A DNA stretch of 64,000 nucleotides from Oenococcus kitaharae (GCF_025758695.1 NZ_JANJQP010000003.1:62001-126000); one strand, 5' to 3'; numbered from the stretch's first letter, positions 25,818 to 35,164 are shown. A program made the numbers and translations. Notes: a model not told the origin generated them from the letters alone.

Positions 25818-27725
25818 TTATAATTTCCAAACTTGTATTGTCAAATCATTGATTTCGGCTTTTGAGCCGTTCTCTTGATAATCGTTAGTCAAGAGAAGTT
25901 TGGCTTGATTGAAATTTACATAACTGATTTTTGTTTTTAAATCTATTTTTTGACCCGATGCATTTAGAGCAATCAGAAAATCATGATCCAAGGTATAAAC
26001 AATCAAAGATTTTGTGCCGCTATCCCGAAACTTCACATGTCGATCAATTTCATCGTAGCGGCTTAAGCGCAGCTGAGTCGTGGACTTTCTAAAATTGATC
26101 AGCTGTGTCAGAAGTTCAATTGATTTGTGCTGTTTTGACAACAGATCCCAATTAATGGCATTAACAATATCTGGTGCATTGTAAGAATTAGCGTTGCCAT
26201 GTTTGGATCGTAAGAATTCCTGTCCGGCAGCGATTAACGGAATGCCCTCTGATAAATAAATAATGGCGGTAGCGAGTGTATCTCTCAGATAATGATGGTA
26301 GGGATCATCCTGCGGATTCGTTAAAGATAATTTGTCGTTTAAAGTCAAATTATCATGAACTTCGACATATTGAATCAGCTGCGCGGCGTTTTGATAACTG
26401 CCATTGCTTGCATGCCCAAGAATGGATTTTTTGAGTTGTTGTTCGACTAAGGGCTGGTAAGGACCGTTAACAAAGCCGCCCTCTTGGGAATCGCCATCAC
26501 CCTTTACAGCATCACGCATTTGATCAGAGAAGAAAGCAATTCCGGGCAGGACATCGGCATTTTGTTGAGTGGCTCTAAGCTTTTCGGGAAGAGCTGTGTT
26601 CATGTTCCATCCTTCGCCGTACAATAATATTTTTGGATCAATTTCATCCATAGCATGACGGATTTTGGTCATGGTATCAACATCGTGGATACCCATTAAA
26701 TCAAAACGAAAACCATCAACGCCAAAATTTTTAACCCAATAACGCACGCTGTCAATCATAAATTTTTGGAACATGGCACGTTCTGAAGCGGTATCGTTGT
26801 TGATGCCGCTGCCGTTTGAGAGGCTGCCATCAGGATTATGCCGGAAATAATAACCCGGTACTGTCGCGTCAAGGCTTGATTGATCAACTAGGAAAACGTG
26901 ATTGTAGACAACATCCATAATCACACCAATACCTTGGTCGTGGAAACCTTGAATCATTTCCTTTGTTTCGATCAGTCTGCAGTAAGGATCATTGGGATCG
27001 CTGGCGTAAGAGCCTTCTGGAACGTTATAGTTTTTAGGATCATAGCCCCAGTTATATGTTGTTGATGGATTATTTTCGTCGACAGTTGCAAAATCAAAAA
27101 AAGGTTGTATCTGTACATAGTTAATACCAATCTGCTTAAGATAGTCGAGTCCAGTTGCTTTAGAAGAAGTTGGATTTGTACTGCCAGTCTGAACAGCCCC
27201 TAAATATTTTCCTCGAAACTGCTGGTCGATTCCAGAGCTGGGGCTGATCGTAAAGTCACGAATATGAAGTTCATAAATCATGGCATCAACAGCTCGGTTG
27301 ACTCGTTTAAAATGGCTGACATGAAAATCAGCCGGATAACTTTTGGATTGATTGATAACGACAGAACGGTCGCCATTAGCTGTCACTGCAAAAGCGTAAG
27401 GGTCCCGGCTCTCTGCTATGCGGCCATTTTTGAAAAATAAGCGAAAATTATAGATCATCTTGTCGTGGTCGCCTGCCAGATAAAGTATAAAAATGCCTCG
27501 TTGTTTGTCTGATCCGCGTTGCATATGATAAACAGTGCCATCGAGCATTGGCTGTTTAGCATTCCCGTAGACGATTAAATCTACTTTAAGGGCAGTTGGA
27601 GCCCATAATTTAAAGCTAGTGCCGGCAGCTGTGTAATGTGCACCCAAATCACTGCCTTTGTATTTAAATTTGTTATCGAATGCTTCTGATTGAATTTCTG
27701 AGAATAGGGATACTTCTGTTGTCAT
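25818..27725 (-). CDS. pulA: Type I pullulanase, GH13
   Basis: The 635-residue enzyme has an N-terminal CBM48-like domain (about 25-130) and a GH13 barrel with the type I pullulanase signature YNWGYDP (224-230). Catalytic regions are DVVYNH (271-276), nucleophile Asp342 in GFRFDLMG, acid/base Glu371 in YGEGW, and the third Asp in VEVHDN. It cleaves alpha-1,6 branches. No signal peptide is present, so it debranches imported maltodextrins in the cytoplasm. It is the last gene of a leftward operon (msmK, neopullulanase, alpha-glucosidase, pulA), overlapping the preceding gene by 4 bases. Confidence 0.92.
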   Translation of the reverse strand: MTTEVSLFSEIQSEAFDNKFKYKGSDLGAHYTAAGTSFKLWAPTALKVDLIVYGNAKQPMLDGTVYHMQRGSDKQRGIFILYLAGDHDKMIYNFRLFFKNGRIAESRDPYAFAVTANGDRSVVINQSKSYPADFHVSHFKRVNRAVDAMIYELHIRDFTISPSSGIDQQFRGKYLGAVQTGSTNPTSSKATGLDYLKQIGINYVQIQPFFDFATVDENNPSTTYNWGYDPKNYNVPEGSYASDPNDPYCRLIETKEMIQGFHDQGIGVIMDVVYNHVFLVDQSSLDATVPGYYFRHNPDGSLSNGSGINNDTASERAMFQKFMIDSVRYWVKNFGVDGFRFDLMGIHDVDTMTKIRHAMDEIDPKILLYGEGWNMNTALPEKLRATQQNADVLPGIAFFSDQMRDAVKGDGDSQEGGFVNGPYQPLVEQQLKKSILGHASNGSYQNAAQLIQYVEVHDNLTLNDKLSLTNPQDDPYHHYLRDTLATAIIYLSEGIPLIAAGQEFLRSKHGNANSYNAPDIVNAINWDLLSKQHKSIELLTQLINFRKSTTQLRLSRYDEIDRHVKFRDSGTKSLIVYTLDHDFLIALNASGQKIDLKTKISYVNFNQAKLLLTNDYQENGSKAEINDLTIQVWKL

Positions 27726-29395
27726 TTGAGATCCTTTATAAAAATTGCAGCATCATAAGGCTGGAGACTGATCTGCTGGCTGAGGCGAGCATTTGGAAAA
27801 TTGCTGATTAGTAATCGCCAAGAACCGCAGAGTAGAGATTCAGGAAGCTCAAAAAGTGCTGGCGTATCAGTTAAATTAGCGAAAATGAAAGCCATTTGTT
27901 TTTCTGATTTTCGTACGAACGCCATGACTTGCGGGTCTTCAGCTTCGACTGCTGTAAACTCCCCTGTGTGCAAAGCACTCTGATCATGTCGCAAGCGAAC
28001 CATGCGGCGATAATAATTTAAGAGTGAATCCTCCTCTTGGTCTTGGAGAGTTGCGTTGATTTTTGTATAACTGGGATTGGTCTTTATCCAAGGCCTGGCA
28101 GTCGTGAAACCGGCATTTTTGGCGTTATCCCATTGGAAAGGCGTACGGCTTTGATCACGGTTCCATAATCGCAAATCGGCGAAGATTGCCTGTTCATCCT
28201 TTCCTTCTGCGAGTTCGGATTTAAAACGCATTTGAGCTTCGGGATCGTTGATTTCCTGCATATTTTTAAATGGAAAACTCGGAATTCCGATTTCGTCTCC
28301 GAAATAGATAAAAGGTGTGCCCTGCAGTGACAATAAAATTGTCGCTAAGGCCTTGCCGGATTTCGCACTTTTATCATCTCCCCAATTCTGTAAAGCACGC
28401 GGTGTATCGTGATTGGAAAGATAGGGGCTTCCCCAACCGTATAGGCGCAATGCGTTTTGCCAATGAAAGACTGTTTTCTTAAAAACTTGAAAATTTCCTT
28501 TGCTGCGGCCTTTTGAATCAATGCCATCGTGCGAATTTTGTTCTAGTTGAAAGATGGAATTAAAATAGCCGTTACTGCCAGTCCACAATTGCGCTTGAGA
28601 AGAACTCACGCCATTAGCTTCGCCAACTGTAAAAATTGGATATTGTTGAAAGAGATTTTTTAATAATTGCAGGTATTCTTCCAGGCCGGCTACATTCGTA
28701 TGTACACGCCAGGGATCGCCGCCGTTTTCTTTGCTCATGCTGGACATGGATTTGCTGAAGGGCATTTTTTTGAGGTGCGAAATGGCATCCAAACGAAAAC
28801 CATCAATGCCTAGATCAAGCCACCATTTAATAGCAGATATAATCTCATTTCTCAGTTTTGGATTCTGCCAATTCAAATCCGGCATTTTGGGATTAAAAAT
28901 GTGGAAATACCATTGTTTTAGCGCTGGTACAAAAGTCCATTCCGACTGGCCGTCCCAATTATGCCAATCATTAGGTACTTGATCGGCTGAACCATCCTGC
29001 CAAAGATAATAGTCATGATAAGGGTTGTCTTTGGATTTGAGAGCCTCTTGAAACCATTGATGCTGGTCGGAGGTGTGGTTGATAACCAGATCCATGATTA
29101 AATGAATATTGTTCTTATGGAGTTTGGCTAACAATTCTTTGAAGTCTGATAGGCTGCCAAATACAGGATCAATTGATGTGAAGTCGGAAATATCGTATCC
29201 ATTATCAACTTTGGGAGACTTGTATATTGGATTTAACCATACTAAATCAACACCAAGTTTTTTGATGTAATCAATCCGGTCGATAATACCGTGTAGGTCA
29301 CCGACACCGTCATTATTAGAATCTTGAAAACTCATTGGATAAATTTGATACCCAATAGCGTTTTTCCACCAAGTGCGTGATTGTTCGCTTGTCAT
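27722..29395 (-). CDS. malL: Alpha-glucosidase / oligo-1,6-glucosidase, GH13 subfamily 31-like
   Basis: The 557-residue enzyme shows IYPMSFQDSNNDGVGDLHGI at the start, DLVINHTSD (102-110), nucleophile Asp203 in GFRLDAISH, acid/base Glu259 in VGEA and YLSNHDTPR. It hydrolyses terminal alpha-glucosidic bonds of short maltodextrins in the cytoplasm. The residue after the nucleophile is Ala rather than the Val usual in 1,6-specific enzymes, so preference for alpha-1,4 bonds is possible. It overlaps both neighbours by 4 bases (ATGA), implying tight translational coupling. DexB/TreC-like names are alternatives. Confidence 0.87.
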   Translation of the reverse strand: MTSEQSRTWWKNAIGYQIYPMSFQDSNNDGVGDLHGIIDRIDYIKKLGVDLVWLNPIYKSPKVDNGYDISDFTSIDPVFGSLSDFKELLAKLHKNNIHLIMDLVINHTSDQHQWFQEALKSKDNPYHDYYLWQDGSADQVPNDWHNWDGQSEWTFVPALKQWYFHIFNPKMPDLNWQNPKLRNEIISAIKWWLDLGIDGFRLDAISHLKKMPFSKSMSSMSKENGGDPWRVHTNVAGLEEYLQLLKNLFQQYPIFTVGEANGVSSSQAQLWTGSNGYFNSIFQLEQNSHDGIDSKGRSKGNFQVFKKTVFHWQNALRLYGWGSPYLSNHDTPRALQNWGDDKSAKSGKALATILLSLQGTPFIYFGDEIGIPSFPFKNMQEINDPEAQMRFKSELAEGKDEQAIFADLRLWNRDQSRTPFQWDNAKNAGFTTARPWIKTNPSYTKINATLQDQEEDSLLNYYRRMVRLRHDQSALHTGEFTAVEAEDPQVMAFVRKSEKQMAFIFANLTDTPALFELPESLLCGSWRLLISNFPNARLSQQISLQPYDAAIFIKDLK

Positions 29396-31197
29396 TTAGT
29401 ATGATCTGCTTTCATGATTACAAATCCCTCTGAGAGAATTTCAAGCTGCTTGTCCGACCTGATCTGGTAACGATTGCCGATCAAAACGTTTGATTCGGAG
29501 ATTGTGAGATCATGAGTTTCTATGGACCAAGTTTTTTGGCTGCCATTGAAGAAACTGTTGATTTTTTCCTTTCCTAATAAACGCCCAAAAGCAAGGAAAC
29601 GATTTTCAGCAGGAACTTTGTCCCAAAAGATTTTTCCCTCAGACAAAATTTGCCAGTTATCATGGCGCAGCGCAATCAGCCGTTTCATAAAATCGTACAT
29701 ATTCAGATCTTGCTGCTGTTTGTCCCAGACCATTGGCCGACGACAATCGGGATCTTCTTTGCCGGCCATGCCGTACTCGCTGCCGTAATAAATATCCGGT
29801 GTACCGGGTTGCAGGAAAAGAAAGGCAAAGGCAGATTTGACCAGATTCATGTTGCCCTTAGCACGTGTCTTGATACGCATCGTGTCATGCGAATCCAACA
29901 GGTTCAACATCGCCTCGTTCGTTTGGTCGCGATATTTCATCAAGCGGTCATTATATTGAGAAACTAATTGGCTGGCGGTAATATCTTGATCTACAAAATA
30001 ATGGTTAACATCAGACGTTAGACCATAATTCATGACTGAATCCATTTGATCACCGTTCAGCCAGGGACCAGCGCTATGCCAAATTTCACCTACGATGAAC
30101 ACTTCAGGATTAATGGATTTGATTTTGCTACGGAATTGACGCCAAAAATGATGGTCAACTTCGTTTGCCACGTCTAAACGCCAGGCATCAATTTGAAATT
30201 CTTTGGTCCAATATGCGGCTGCACCGATCAGGTAATCCTGAACTTCGGGATTAGCGGTATTCCATTTAGGCATATCCTTGGTAAATGCAAAACTTTCATA
30301 ATTTTTATCAGGCCGGTAAGCAAGTTCAGTCTCATGGAAATGGATAGGAAAATCGTGGAGCACAAACCAATCAGCAAAAATCGACTTTTGACCGTTTCGC
30401 AAAACATCTTGCCACTGTGCACTTTCTTCCCCACCATGATTAAAAACGGCATCCAGCATAATTTTCATGCCATGGGCGTGAACGGCATCTATTAATTTTT
30501 TGAAAACATTCTTGTCACCAAAAGTTGGGTCTATTTCCAGATAATCGCTGGTATTATATTTGTGGTTGCTAGGGGATTTAAAGATGGGTGTCAAATAGAT
30601 ACCATTGATACCCAGATCAGCTAAATCGTCCAAGTGATCGATGATTCCTTGCAAATCGCCACCATAGAAATCCTGGCTTCCGGGGCGATTGTCGTTCCAG
30701 TTCTTTGTTTTCCTGGGGTTATTATTAGGATTGCCATCAGAAAAACGATCCGGAAATATTTGGTACCAAATCGTTTTTTTGACCCATTCGGGACTTATGA
30801 CTCGGTCGATTTCATGCATATAAGGCAGGCGAAAATAATTCGTGGCAACATCTGAGCGGGCACTAGGACTGTCAATAACCAATCCGCGATCACCATATAA
30901 ATATTGATTGTCTGAAAAATCTTCCACTAGAAAACCGTATGCCGGTAAATGTCCGATTGGCTCTTCAATGGTGGCTGTCCAATAATCAAAATAATCAGAC
31001 GACAGGTACTTCTGCATGGCACTGCCATCGCCATCGTACCAGTGTGTGTATGAGCCTTCAACAAAATTGCCATATAGGAGCGACACTTTTTTAACATCAC
31101 CAGCTGCGGTGCGTAATCGTAATCTCAGATGGTCTCGATCACCATATAAAAAAGCGTATTCTGAATCTGCCCTGTGGTAAACAGCTGCTGTGTTCAT
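29392..31197 (-). CDS. Neopullulanase / cyclomaltodextrinase / maltogenic amylase, GH13 subfamily 20
   Basis: The 601-residue enzyme has the N-terminal CBM34-type domain (about 1-125) that mediates dimerisation in this subfamily, then a barrel with DAVFNHGGEES (249-259), nucleophile Asp342 in WRLDVANEVDHHFW, acid/base Glu371 in VGEIWH and LLDSHDTMR. It cleaves cyclodextrins, pullulan and maltodextrins to maltose or panose. No signal peptide is present; it acts inside the cell. Its start overlaps the msmK stop by one base (TAATG). Distinguishing cyclomaltodextrinase from neopullulanase needs assays. Confidence 0.9.
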   Translation of the reverse strand: MNTAAVYHRADSEYAFLYGDRDHLRLRLRTAAGDVKKVSLLYGNFVEGSYTHWYDGDGSAMQKYLSSDYFDYWTATIEEPIGHLPAYGFLVEDFSDNQYLYGDRGLVIDSPSARSDVATNYFRLPYMHEIDRVISPEWVKKTIWYQIFPDRFSDGNPNNNPRKTKNWNDNRPGSQDFYGGDLQGIIDHLDDLADLGINGIYLTPIFKSPSNHKYNTSDYLEIDPTFGDKNVFKKLIDAVHAHGMKIMLDAVFNHGGEESAQWQDVLRNGQKSIFADWFVLHDFPIHFHETELAYRPDKNYESFAFTKDMPKWNTANPEVQDYLIGAAAYWTKEFQIDAWRLDVANEVDHHFWRQFRSKIKSINPEVFIVGEIWHSAGPWLNGDQMDSVMNYGLTSDVNHYFVDQDITASQLVSQYNDRLMKYRDQTNEAMLNLLDSHDTMRIKTRAKGNMNLVKSAFAFLFLQPGTPDIYYGSEYGMAGKEDPDCRRPMVWDKQQQDLNMYDFMKRLIALRHDNWQILSEGKIFWDKVPAENRFLAFGRLLGKEKINSFFNGSQKTWSIETHDLTISESNVLIGNRYQIRSDKQLEILSEGFVIMKADHTK

Positions 31198-32306
31198 TAA
31201 ATAATCCTCTTGTGATTTCCCTGCCCATCAAAAAAATGTGCCTTATTAAGATTCATAGCTAAAGTGATAGTCTCTCCAACTTTGGCGTTATCGCGTTGGT
31301 TCACTTTTACAACAATATTTTTACTTTTCTGGCTATTGACATGCAGCAAAGCTGTTTCGCCTAATAATTCCGAAAGTTCGATTTGAGCTGTAAAAACAGC
31401 TTCCTTATATGCCTGTAAGGCAATATCTTCAGCGTGTATATCTTCTGGCCGGATTCCGAAAAAAATATCCTTTTTGTCATAACCAGCTGCATCTAGCTGC
31501 TTAGAAATACCCTTTGGTAATTTGAATTTAATCCCTTGCCCATTATCGATGGTTCCGTTATCATAAATTACTTTAAAGACATTCATTTCTGGGCTGCCGA
31601 TAAATGTCGCCACGAATAAATTGGCAGGATAGTTGTACATGTCTTCGGGACTAGCCACCTGTTGGATATTGCCGTGATCAATTAAGACGATCCGATCTGC
31701 TAAAGTCATTGCCTCTGTCTGATCGTGAGTCACATAGATCGTTGTTGAACCGATCTTTTTGTGCAAGTCGGAAATGTTTGAGCGGGCCTGCACTCGCAAT
31801 TTAGCGTCTAGATTTGAGAGCGGTTCGTCCATCAATAGAATTTTGGATCCGCGTACAATCGCGCCAGCAATCGCGACACGTTGTCTTTGGCCGCCTGATA
31901 GATCAGCTGGTTTTCGATCCAGGAAATCATCCAATCCTAAGATATTCGCCGTTTGTTTCACGCGCTGATCTAATTCCGCTGAATGAATTTTGGCGATTCG
32001 CAAAGGGAAAGCAATGTTTTCGTAAACAGTTAAATGCGGATAAAGCGCATAGTCCTGAAAAACCATCGCGATTCCTCGATCTTTTGGCGGAATATCATTC
32101 ATCCTTTGGCCATCAAAATAAAGATTTCCGCGCGAGATTGAATTAAGCCCGGCAATCATTCGCAGTACTGTGGATTTTCCGGATCCTGATGGGCCGACGA
32201 AAACAATAAATTCCTTATCATGGATTTCTAGGTTGTAATCACTGATCGTCGCAGTACTTTGGCCTGGATAGATTTTTGCTATGTGTTCGAGTTTAATTTC
32301 CGGCAT
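31197..32306 (-). CDS. msmK: Sugar ABC importer ATPase (MalK/MsmK type)
   Basis: The 369-residue ATPase contains Walker A GPSGSGKST (about 38-46), Q-loop FQDYALYPHLTV, signature LSGGQRQRVAIAGAIVRG, Walker B ILLMDEPLSNLDAKLR and switch THDQTEA, followed by a C-terminal TOBE regulatory domain. It should power the MalE-MalF-MalG-type importer encoded divergently. In the helix after the signature the usual Arg (A-I-A-R) is Gly; the codon is GGC. As the first gene of the leftward operon it lies next to the operator cluster at 32337-32459, so it is probably controlled with the importer. Confidence 0.9.
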   Translation of the reverse strand: MPEIKLEHIAKIYPGQSTATISDYNLEIHDKEFIVFVGPSGSGKSTVLRMIAGLNSISRGNLYFDGQRMNDIPPKDRGIAMVFQDYALYPHLTVYENIAFPLRIAKIHSAELDQRVKQTANILGLDDFLDRKPADLSGGQRQRVAIAGAIVRGSKILLMDEPLSNLDAKLRVQARSNISDLHKKIGSTTIYVTHDQTEAMTLADRIVLIDHGNIQQVASPEDMYNYPANLFVATFIGSPEMNVFKVIYDNGTIDNGQGIKFKLPKGISKQLDAAGYDKKDIFFGIRPEDIHAEDIALQAYKEAVFTAQIELSELLGETALLHVNSQKSKNIVVKVNQRDNAKVGETITLAMNLNKAHFFDGQGNHKRII

Positions 32307-32336
32307 CTTCCAATACTCCTCATTTGATAGTTTATA

Positions 32337-32350
32337 TGAAAGCGCTTACT
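32337..32350. promoter_or_regulatory. LacI/CcpA-type operator next to the msmK promoter
   Basis: TGAAAGCGCTTACT matches the cre consensus at 13 of 14 positions. On the minus strand it overlaps the spacer and -10 (TATAAA) of the probable msmK promoter, 31 bases upstream of the start codon. Confidence 0.75.
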
Positions 32351-32427
32351 TATACAAGTATTTCGATCTGCAACTGTGCTAAAAAAGTCAGCATTTGATG
32401 ATTTCAAGTCTTTTTGCTTTACAAAAC

Positions 32428-32444
32428 TTGCAAAGCGCTTGCAA
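32428..32444. promoter_or_regulatory. Operator overlapping the -35 element of the binding-protein promoter
   Basis: TTGCAAAGCGCTTGCAA is a nearly perfect palindrome around AGCGCT, the core of LacI-family operators in this divergent region. Its right end coincides with the -35 element TTGCAA. Confidence 0.75.
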
Positions 32445-32467
32445 CTGAAAGCGCTTACAGTTATGAT
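32439..32467 (+). promoter_or_regulatory. Promoter of the maltodextrin binding-protein gene
   Basis: TTGCAA (32439-32444) and TATGAT (32462-32467) are 17 bases apart, with the start codon 47 bases downstream. Operators cover the -35 and the spacer, so repressor binding would block RNA polymerase. Confidence 0.75.
32446..32459. promoter_or_regulatory. Perfect cre/LacI-type operator in the promoter spacer
   Basis: TGAAAGCGCTTACA matches the cre consensus TGWAANCGNTNWCA at every position and fills the spacer of the binding-protein promoter. Either CcpA or the LacI-type regulator encoded at 36017 could bind. Confidence 0.8.
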
Positions 32468-32513
32468 TTATTTAGGCATTTGAAATGCCTATTAGTTTTT
32501 TTGGAGAAAAATT

Positions 32514-33728
32514 ATGAATAAGAGAGTACACCAAATTGCTGCAGCTTCATCAGCCGTGGTTCTTGCTTCTGGTATTTTCGCGGGATTTGCTTCAATTCCA
32601 GCAAACGCTGCCAGCAAAAAAGTAACTATTAAACTTTGGGCCGATAACAATGCATATAAATCGGTCGTCAAGCAATTTGAAAAAAACAATCCAAATATCT
32701 CGGTCAAGTTTCAAAAAGTCGGATCGGTCGATACAACTAAATATATGCAAAAAGATTCTACGACAGCTGGTGATGTTGCTATGCTGCCGCATGATCAATT
32801 AGGGACTCTGGTTTCACAAGGCTTAGTATTGCGGGTATCTCCAACATATTCAAAACAAGTTAAAAAAATAGATGTCCCTGGTGCTGTTAAAGGTGCAACC
32901 TATAAGGGTAAGATGTTCGGATATCCTTATGGCGTCGAGACACAAGTTCTTTATTATAACAAGAGCAAGTTATCTGCTTCCGATGTCAAAACTTGGTCTG
33001 GCATTACCAAGAAAGGAAAATTAGCAGTTAACTTTGGTGAAGCGGGCGCTAATTACGTTTGGACACCTTTGTTCTTCACTAATGGTGATGTGTTGTTCGG
33101 TAAAAACGGTGAAAATGCAAAAGGCACAAACTTTGGTAATACCAAGGGCACGCAGGTTCTGAAATGGATTCAGGCGCAAAAAAATAACCCAGGTGTCGTT
33201 CAAGACAATGCTGGCGCTTTGCAGGACTTGTCTTCTGGCAAAGTGGATGCTTTCTTGTCCGGCCCTTGGTCAAAAATAGATGCTCAAAAAGCTTTGAAAA
33301 ATAATTATGCCGTTGCTAAGTATCCAACTATTTCTATTGGTGGGAAGAATAAACAGCTGCAGGCCTTTCTGGGAGTCAAATTGTTTATTGTCAATAAGTC
33401 AACCAAGCATCCGGCACAAGCCGCTAAGCTGGCATCATATTTGACATCTAATGCTGTTCAAAAAAAGATCTTCAATAGTATCGGTTACGTGCCATCCGCT
33501 AAAGCGGTTCAGAATTCGGCAGCTGTCAAAAAGGATGCACTGTCCAAAGCTGTAACGCAGATGTCCAAAGGGGCAACACCAATGCCTAAGATTCCTGAAA
33601 TTAATAATTTCTGGACACCGATGGATGCTATTTTTAACGACACTTGGAAAGGCAAGATCTCTCAAAGTCAAATGCTTCCCAAACTCCAAGCGTTTGATAA
33701 GCAGATTGCCAAGTCTAACAGTAAGTAA
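32514..33728 (+). CDS. malE: Maltodextrin ABC importer substrate-binding protein
   Basis: A 404-residue type 1 solute-binding protein (family SBP_bac_1) with KLWADNNAYKSVVKQFEKNN at the start of the mature part and the typical PYGVETQVLYYNKS hinge region. The signal peptide (MNKRV… to about residue 32) ends in ANA-AS, a signal peptidase I site, and has no lipobox Cys. Binding proteins of Gram-positives are normally lipid-anchored, so this one may be released or held by another means. It delivers malto-oligosaccharides to the MalF/MalG-type permeases downstream. A terminator-like hairpin lies directly after it. Confidence 0.88.
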   Translation: MNKRVHQIAAASSAVVLASGIFAGFASIPANAASKKVTIKLWADNNAYKSVVKQFEKNNPNISVKFQKVGSVDTTKYMQKDSTTAGDVAMLPHDQLGTLVSQGLVLRVSPTYSKQVKKIDVPGAVKGATYKGKMFGYPYGVETQVLYYNKSKLSASDVKTWSGITKKGKLAVNFGEAGANYVWTPLFFTNGDVLFGKNGENAKGTNFGNTKGTQVLKWIQAQKNNPGVVQDNAGALQDLSSGKVDAFLSGPWSKIDAQKALKNNYAVAKYPTISIGGKNKQLQAFLGVKLFIVNKSTKHPAQAAKLASYLTSNAVQKKIFNSIGYVPSAKAVQNSAAVKKDALSKAVTQMSKGATPMPKIPEINNFWTPMDAIFNDTWKGKISQSQMLPKLQAFDKQIAKSNSK

Positions 33729-33746
33729 TTTAATTGCAATTAAGTA

Positions 33747-33772
33747 GCCGCGCCTACGGCTGCTTTTTAGAA
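33747..33772 (+). terminator. Hairpin between malE and malF, likely partial terminator
   Basis: GTAGCCG and CGGCTGC form a 7-bp stem (one G-T pair) around CGCCTA-rich loop sequence, followed by TTTTT. It would let the binding protein be made in excess over the permeases, as is common in binding-protein operons. Confidence 0.7.
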
Positions 33773-33787
33773 AGTGAGCAAAATATT

Positions 33788-35164
33788 TTGGCTAAGAATC
33801 AGAAAAAAATGATGATTGCCGATCCAAAAACCTCCCATATTTCTCTTTCGGCGCTTTTTAAATCTGGTGATAGTTCGACAAAAATATCATATTTTCTTAT
33901 GGGATTCAATAATCTCGCGAACAAACAGATTATTAAAGGACTCTTCTTTCTATTTTCTGAAATCGGTTTCTTTACCTGGCTGTTCGTCGATGGCATCAAT
34001 GCGTTGAGTCAATTAGGAAGTCTGGGAACCAAACAAGCTGGAGAAAGGTATGACGCTAAATTAGGTGTCTATGTTTCTGTTAATGGGGATAACTCCATGC
34101 TAATCCTGTTATATGGTTTGGCTTCGCTTTTGATTATTGCTTTATTCCTTTACGTCTACCGAGTTAATTTAAAATCGGATCGGAAAATTTGGGAATTCAA
34201 AAAATCTTCTCGGAAAATTATGACCTTTAAAGAAGATGTTGCTGAGTTGCTGGATGACAGGCTGCATCTGCTTTTCATGACTATACCTATGATCGGTATT
34301 TTATTCTTTACAGTGCTGCCGATCCTCTATATGGTTTCAGTTGCCTTTACCAGTTATGATCATGCTCACTTACCACCGGGGCACCTGTTTCACTGGATTG
34401 GTTTGGCCAATTTTGGAAACATTTTTACCGGTGCTATGGCCGGCACATTTTTTCCAGTTTTTCTTTGGACAATAATCTGGGCAGTGCTGGCAACGGTTTC
34501 AAGCTTTATTTTAGGTATTTTTCTTGCCATGCTCATTAATACGAAAGGTGTTAAGGGACAAAAAATCTACCGCACCATTTTCATCTTGACTATGGCAATC
34601 CCTCAATTCATTTCTTTTCTCATCTGGGCAAACATGCTGAATAATGCGGGTTTGATTAATTCTATTTTAGAGAATATCGGCCTGATTACAAAGCCGATTC
34701 CGTTTTTGACAGATGGGTTAACAGCTAAGGCAACTGTACTGATTGTGAATCTGTGGGTTGGGATGCCAGTTACGATGTTAGTTACAACAGGCATTTTACA
34801 AAATCTGTCTCAAGAGCAGGTAGAGGCAGCTAAAATGGATGGCGCATCGAAATTTCAAGTGTTTACGAATATCACTTTCCCCCAGATTTTATTCGTTATG
34901 GCGCCAGCTTTGATTCAGCAATTCATCGGCAACATTAATAATTTCAATGTCATTTTCCTCTTAACCGGTGGTGGACCAGCTGATTCCAATTTCTATAATG
35001 CTGGCGATACTGATCTGTTAGTAACTTGGCTATACAATCTGACTTTAGGTACTCAAGACTATAACATCGCTTCTGTGGTCGGCATTATTATCTTTGTCTT
35101 CTCGGCGGCCTTCAGTCTCTTTATGTATAAAAAAGTGAATAAATTGCAGGGGGTGAATGGATAA
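33788..35164 (+). CDS. malF: Maltodextrin ABC importer permease (MalF type)
   Basis: The permease has an N-terminal extension with extra membrane segments and then the conserved permease core with the EAA loop VEAAKMDGASKFQVFTNITF, which contacts the ATPase. The frame opens at 33734, but that start lies inside the preceding hairpin. A TTG at 33788 (LAKNQKK) follows GAAAGTGAG and is the likeliest start, giving 458 residues; ATG at 33809 is an alternative. It ends in TAATG, sharing a base with malG. Together with MalG it forms the membrane channel for maltodextrin uptake. Confidence 0.88.
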   Translation: MAKNQKKMMIADPKTSHISLSALFKSGDSSTKISYFLMGFNNLANKQIIKGLFFLFSEIGFFTWLFVDGINALSQLGSLGTKQAGERYDAKLGVYVSVNGDNSMLILLYGLASLLIIALFLYVYRVNLKSDRKIWEFKKSSRKIMTFKEDVAELLDDRLHLLFMTIPMIGILFFTVLPILYMVSVAFTSYDHAHLPPGHLFHWIGLANFGNIFTGAMAGTFFPVFLWTIIWAVLATVSSFILGIFLAMLINTKGVKGQKIYRTIFILTMAIPQFISFLIWANMLNNAGLINSILENIGLITKPIPFLTDGLTAKATVLIVNLWVGMPVTMLVTTGILQNLSQEQVEAAKMDGASKFQVFTNITFPQILFVMAPALIQQFIGNINNFNVIFLLTGGGPADSNFYNAGDTDLLVTWLYNLTLGTQDYNIASVVGIIIFVFSAAFSLFMYKKVNKLQGVNG

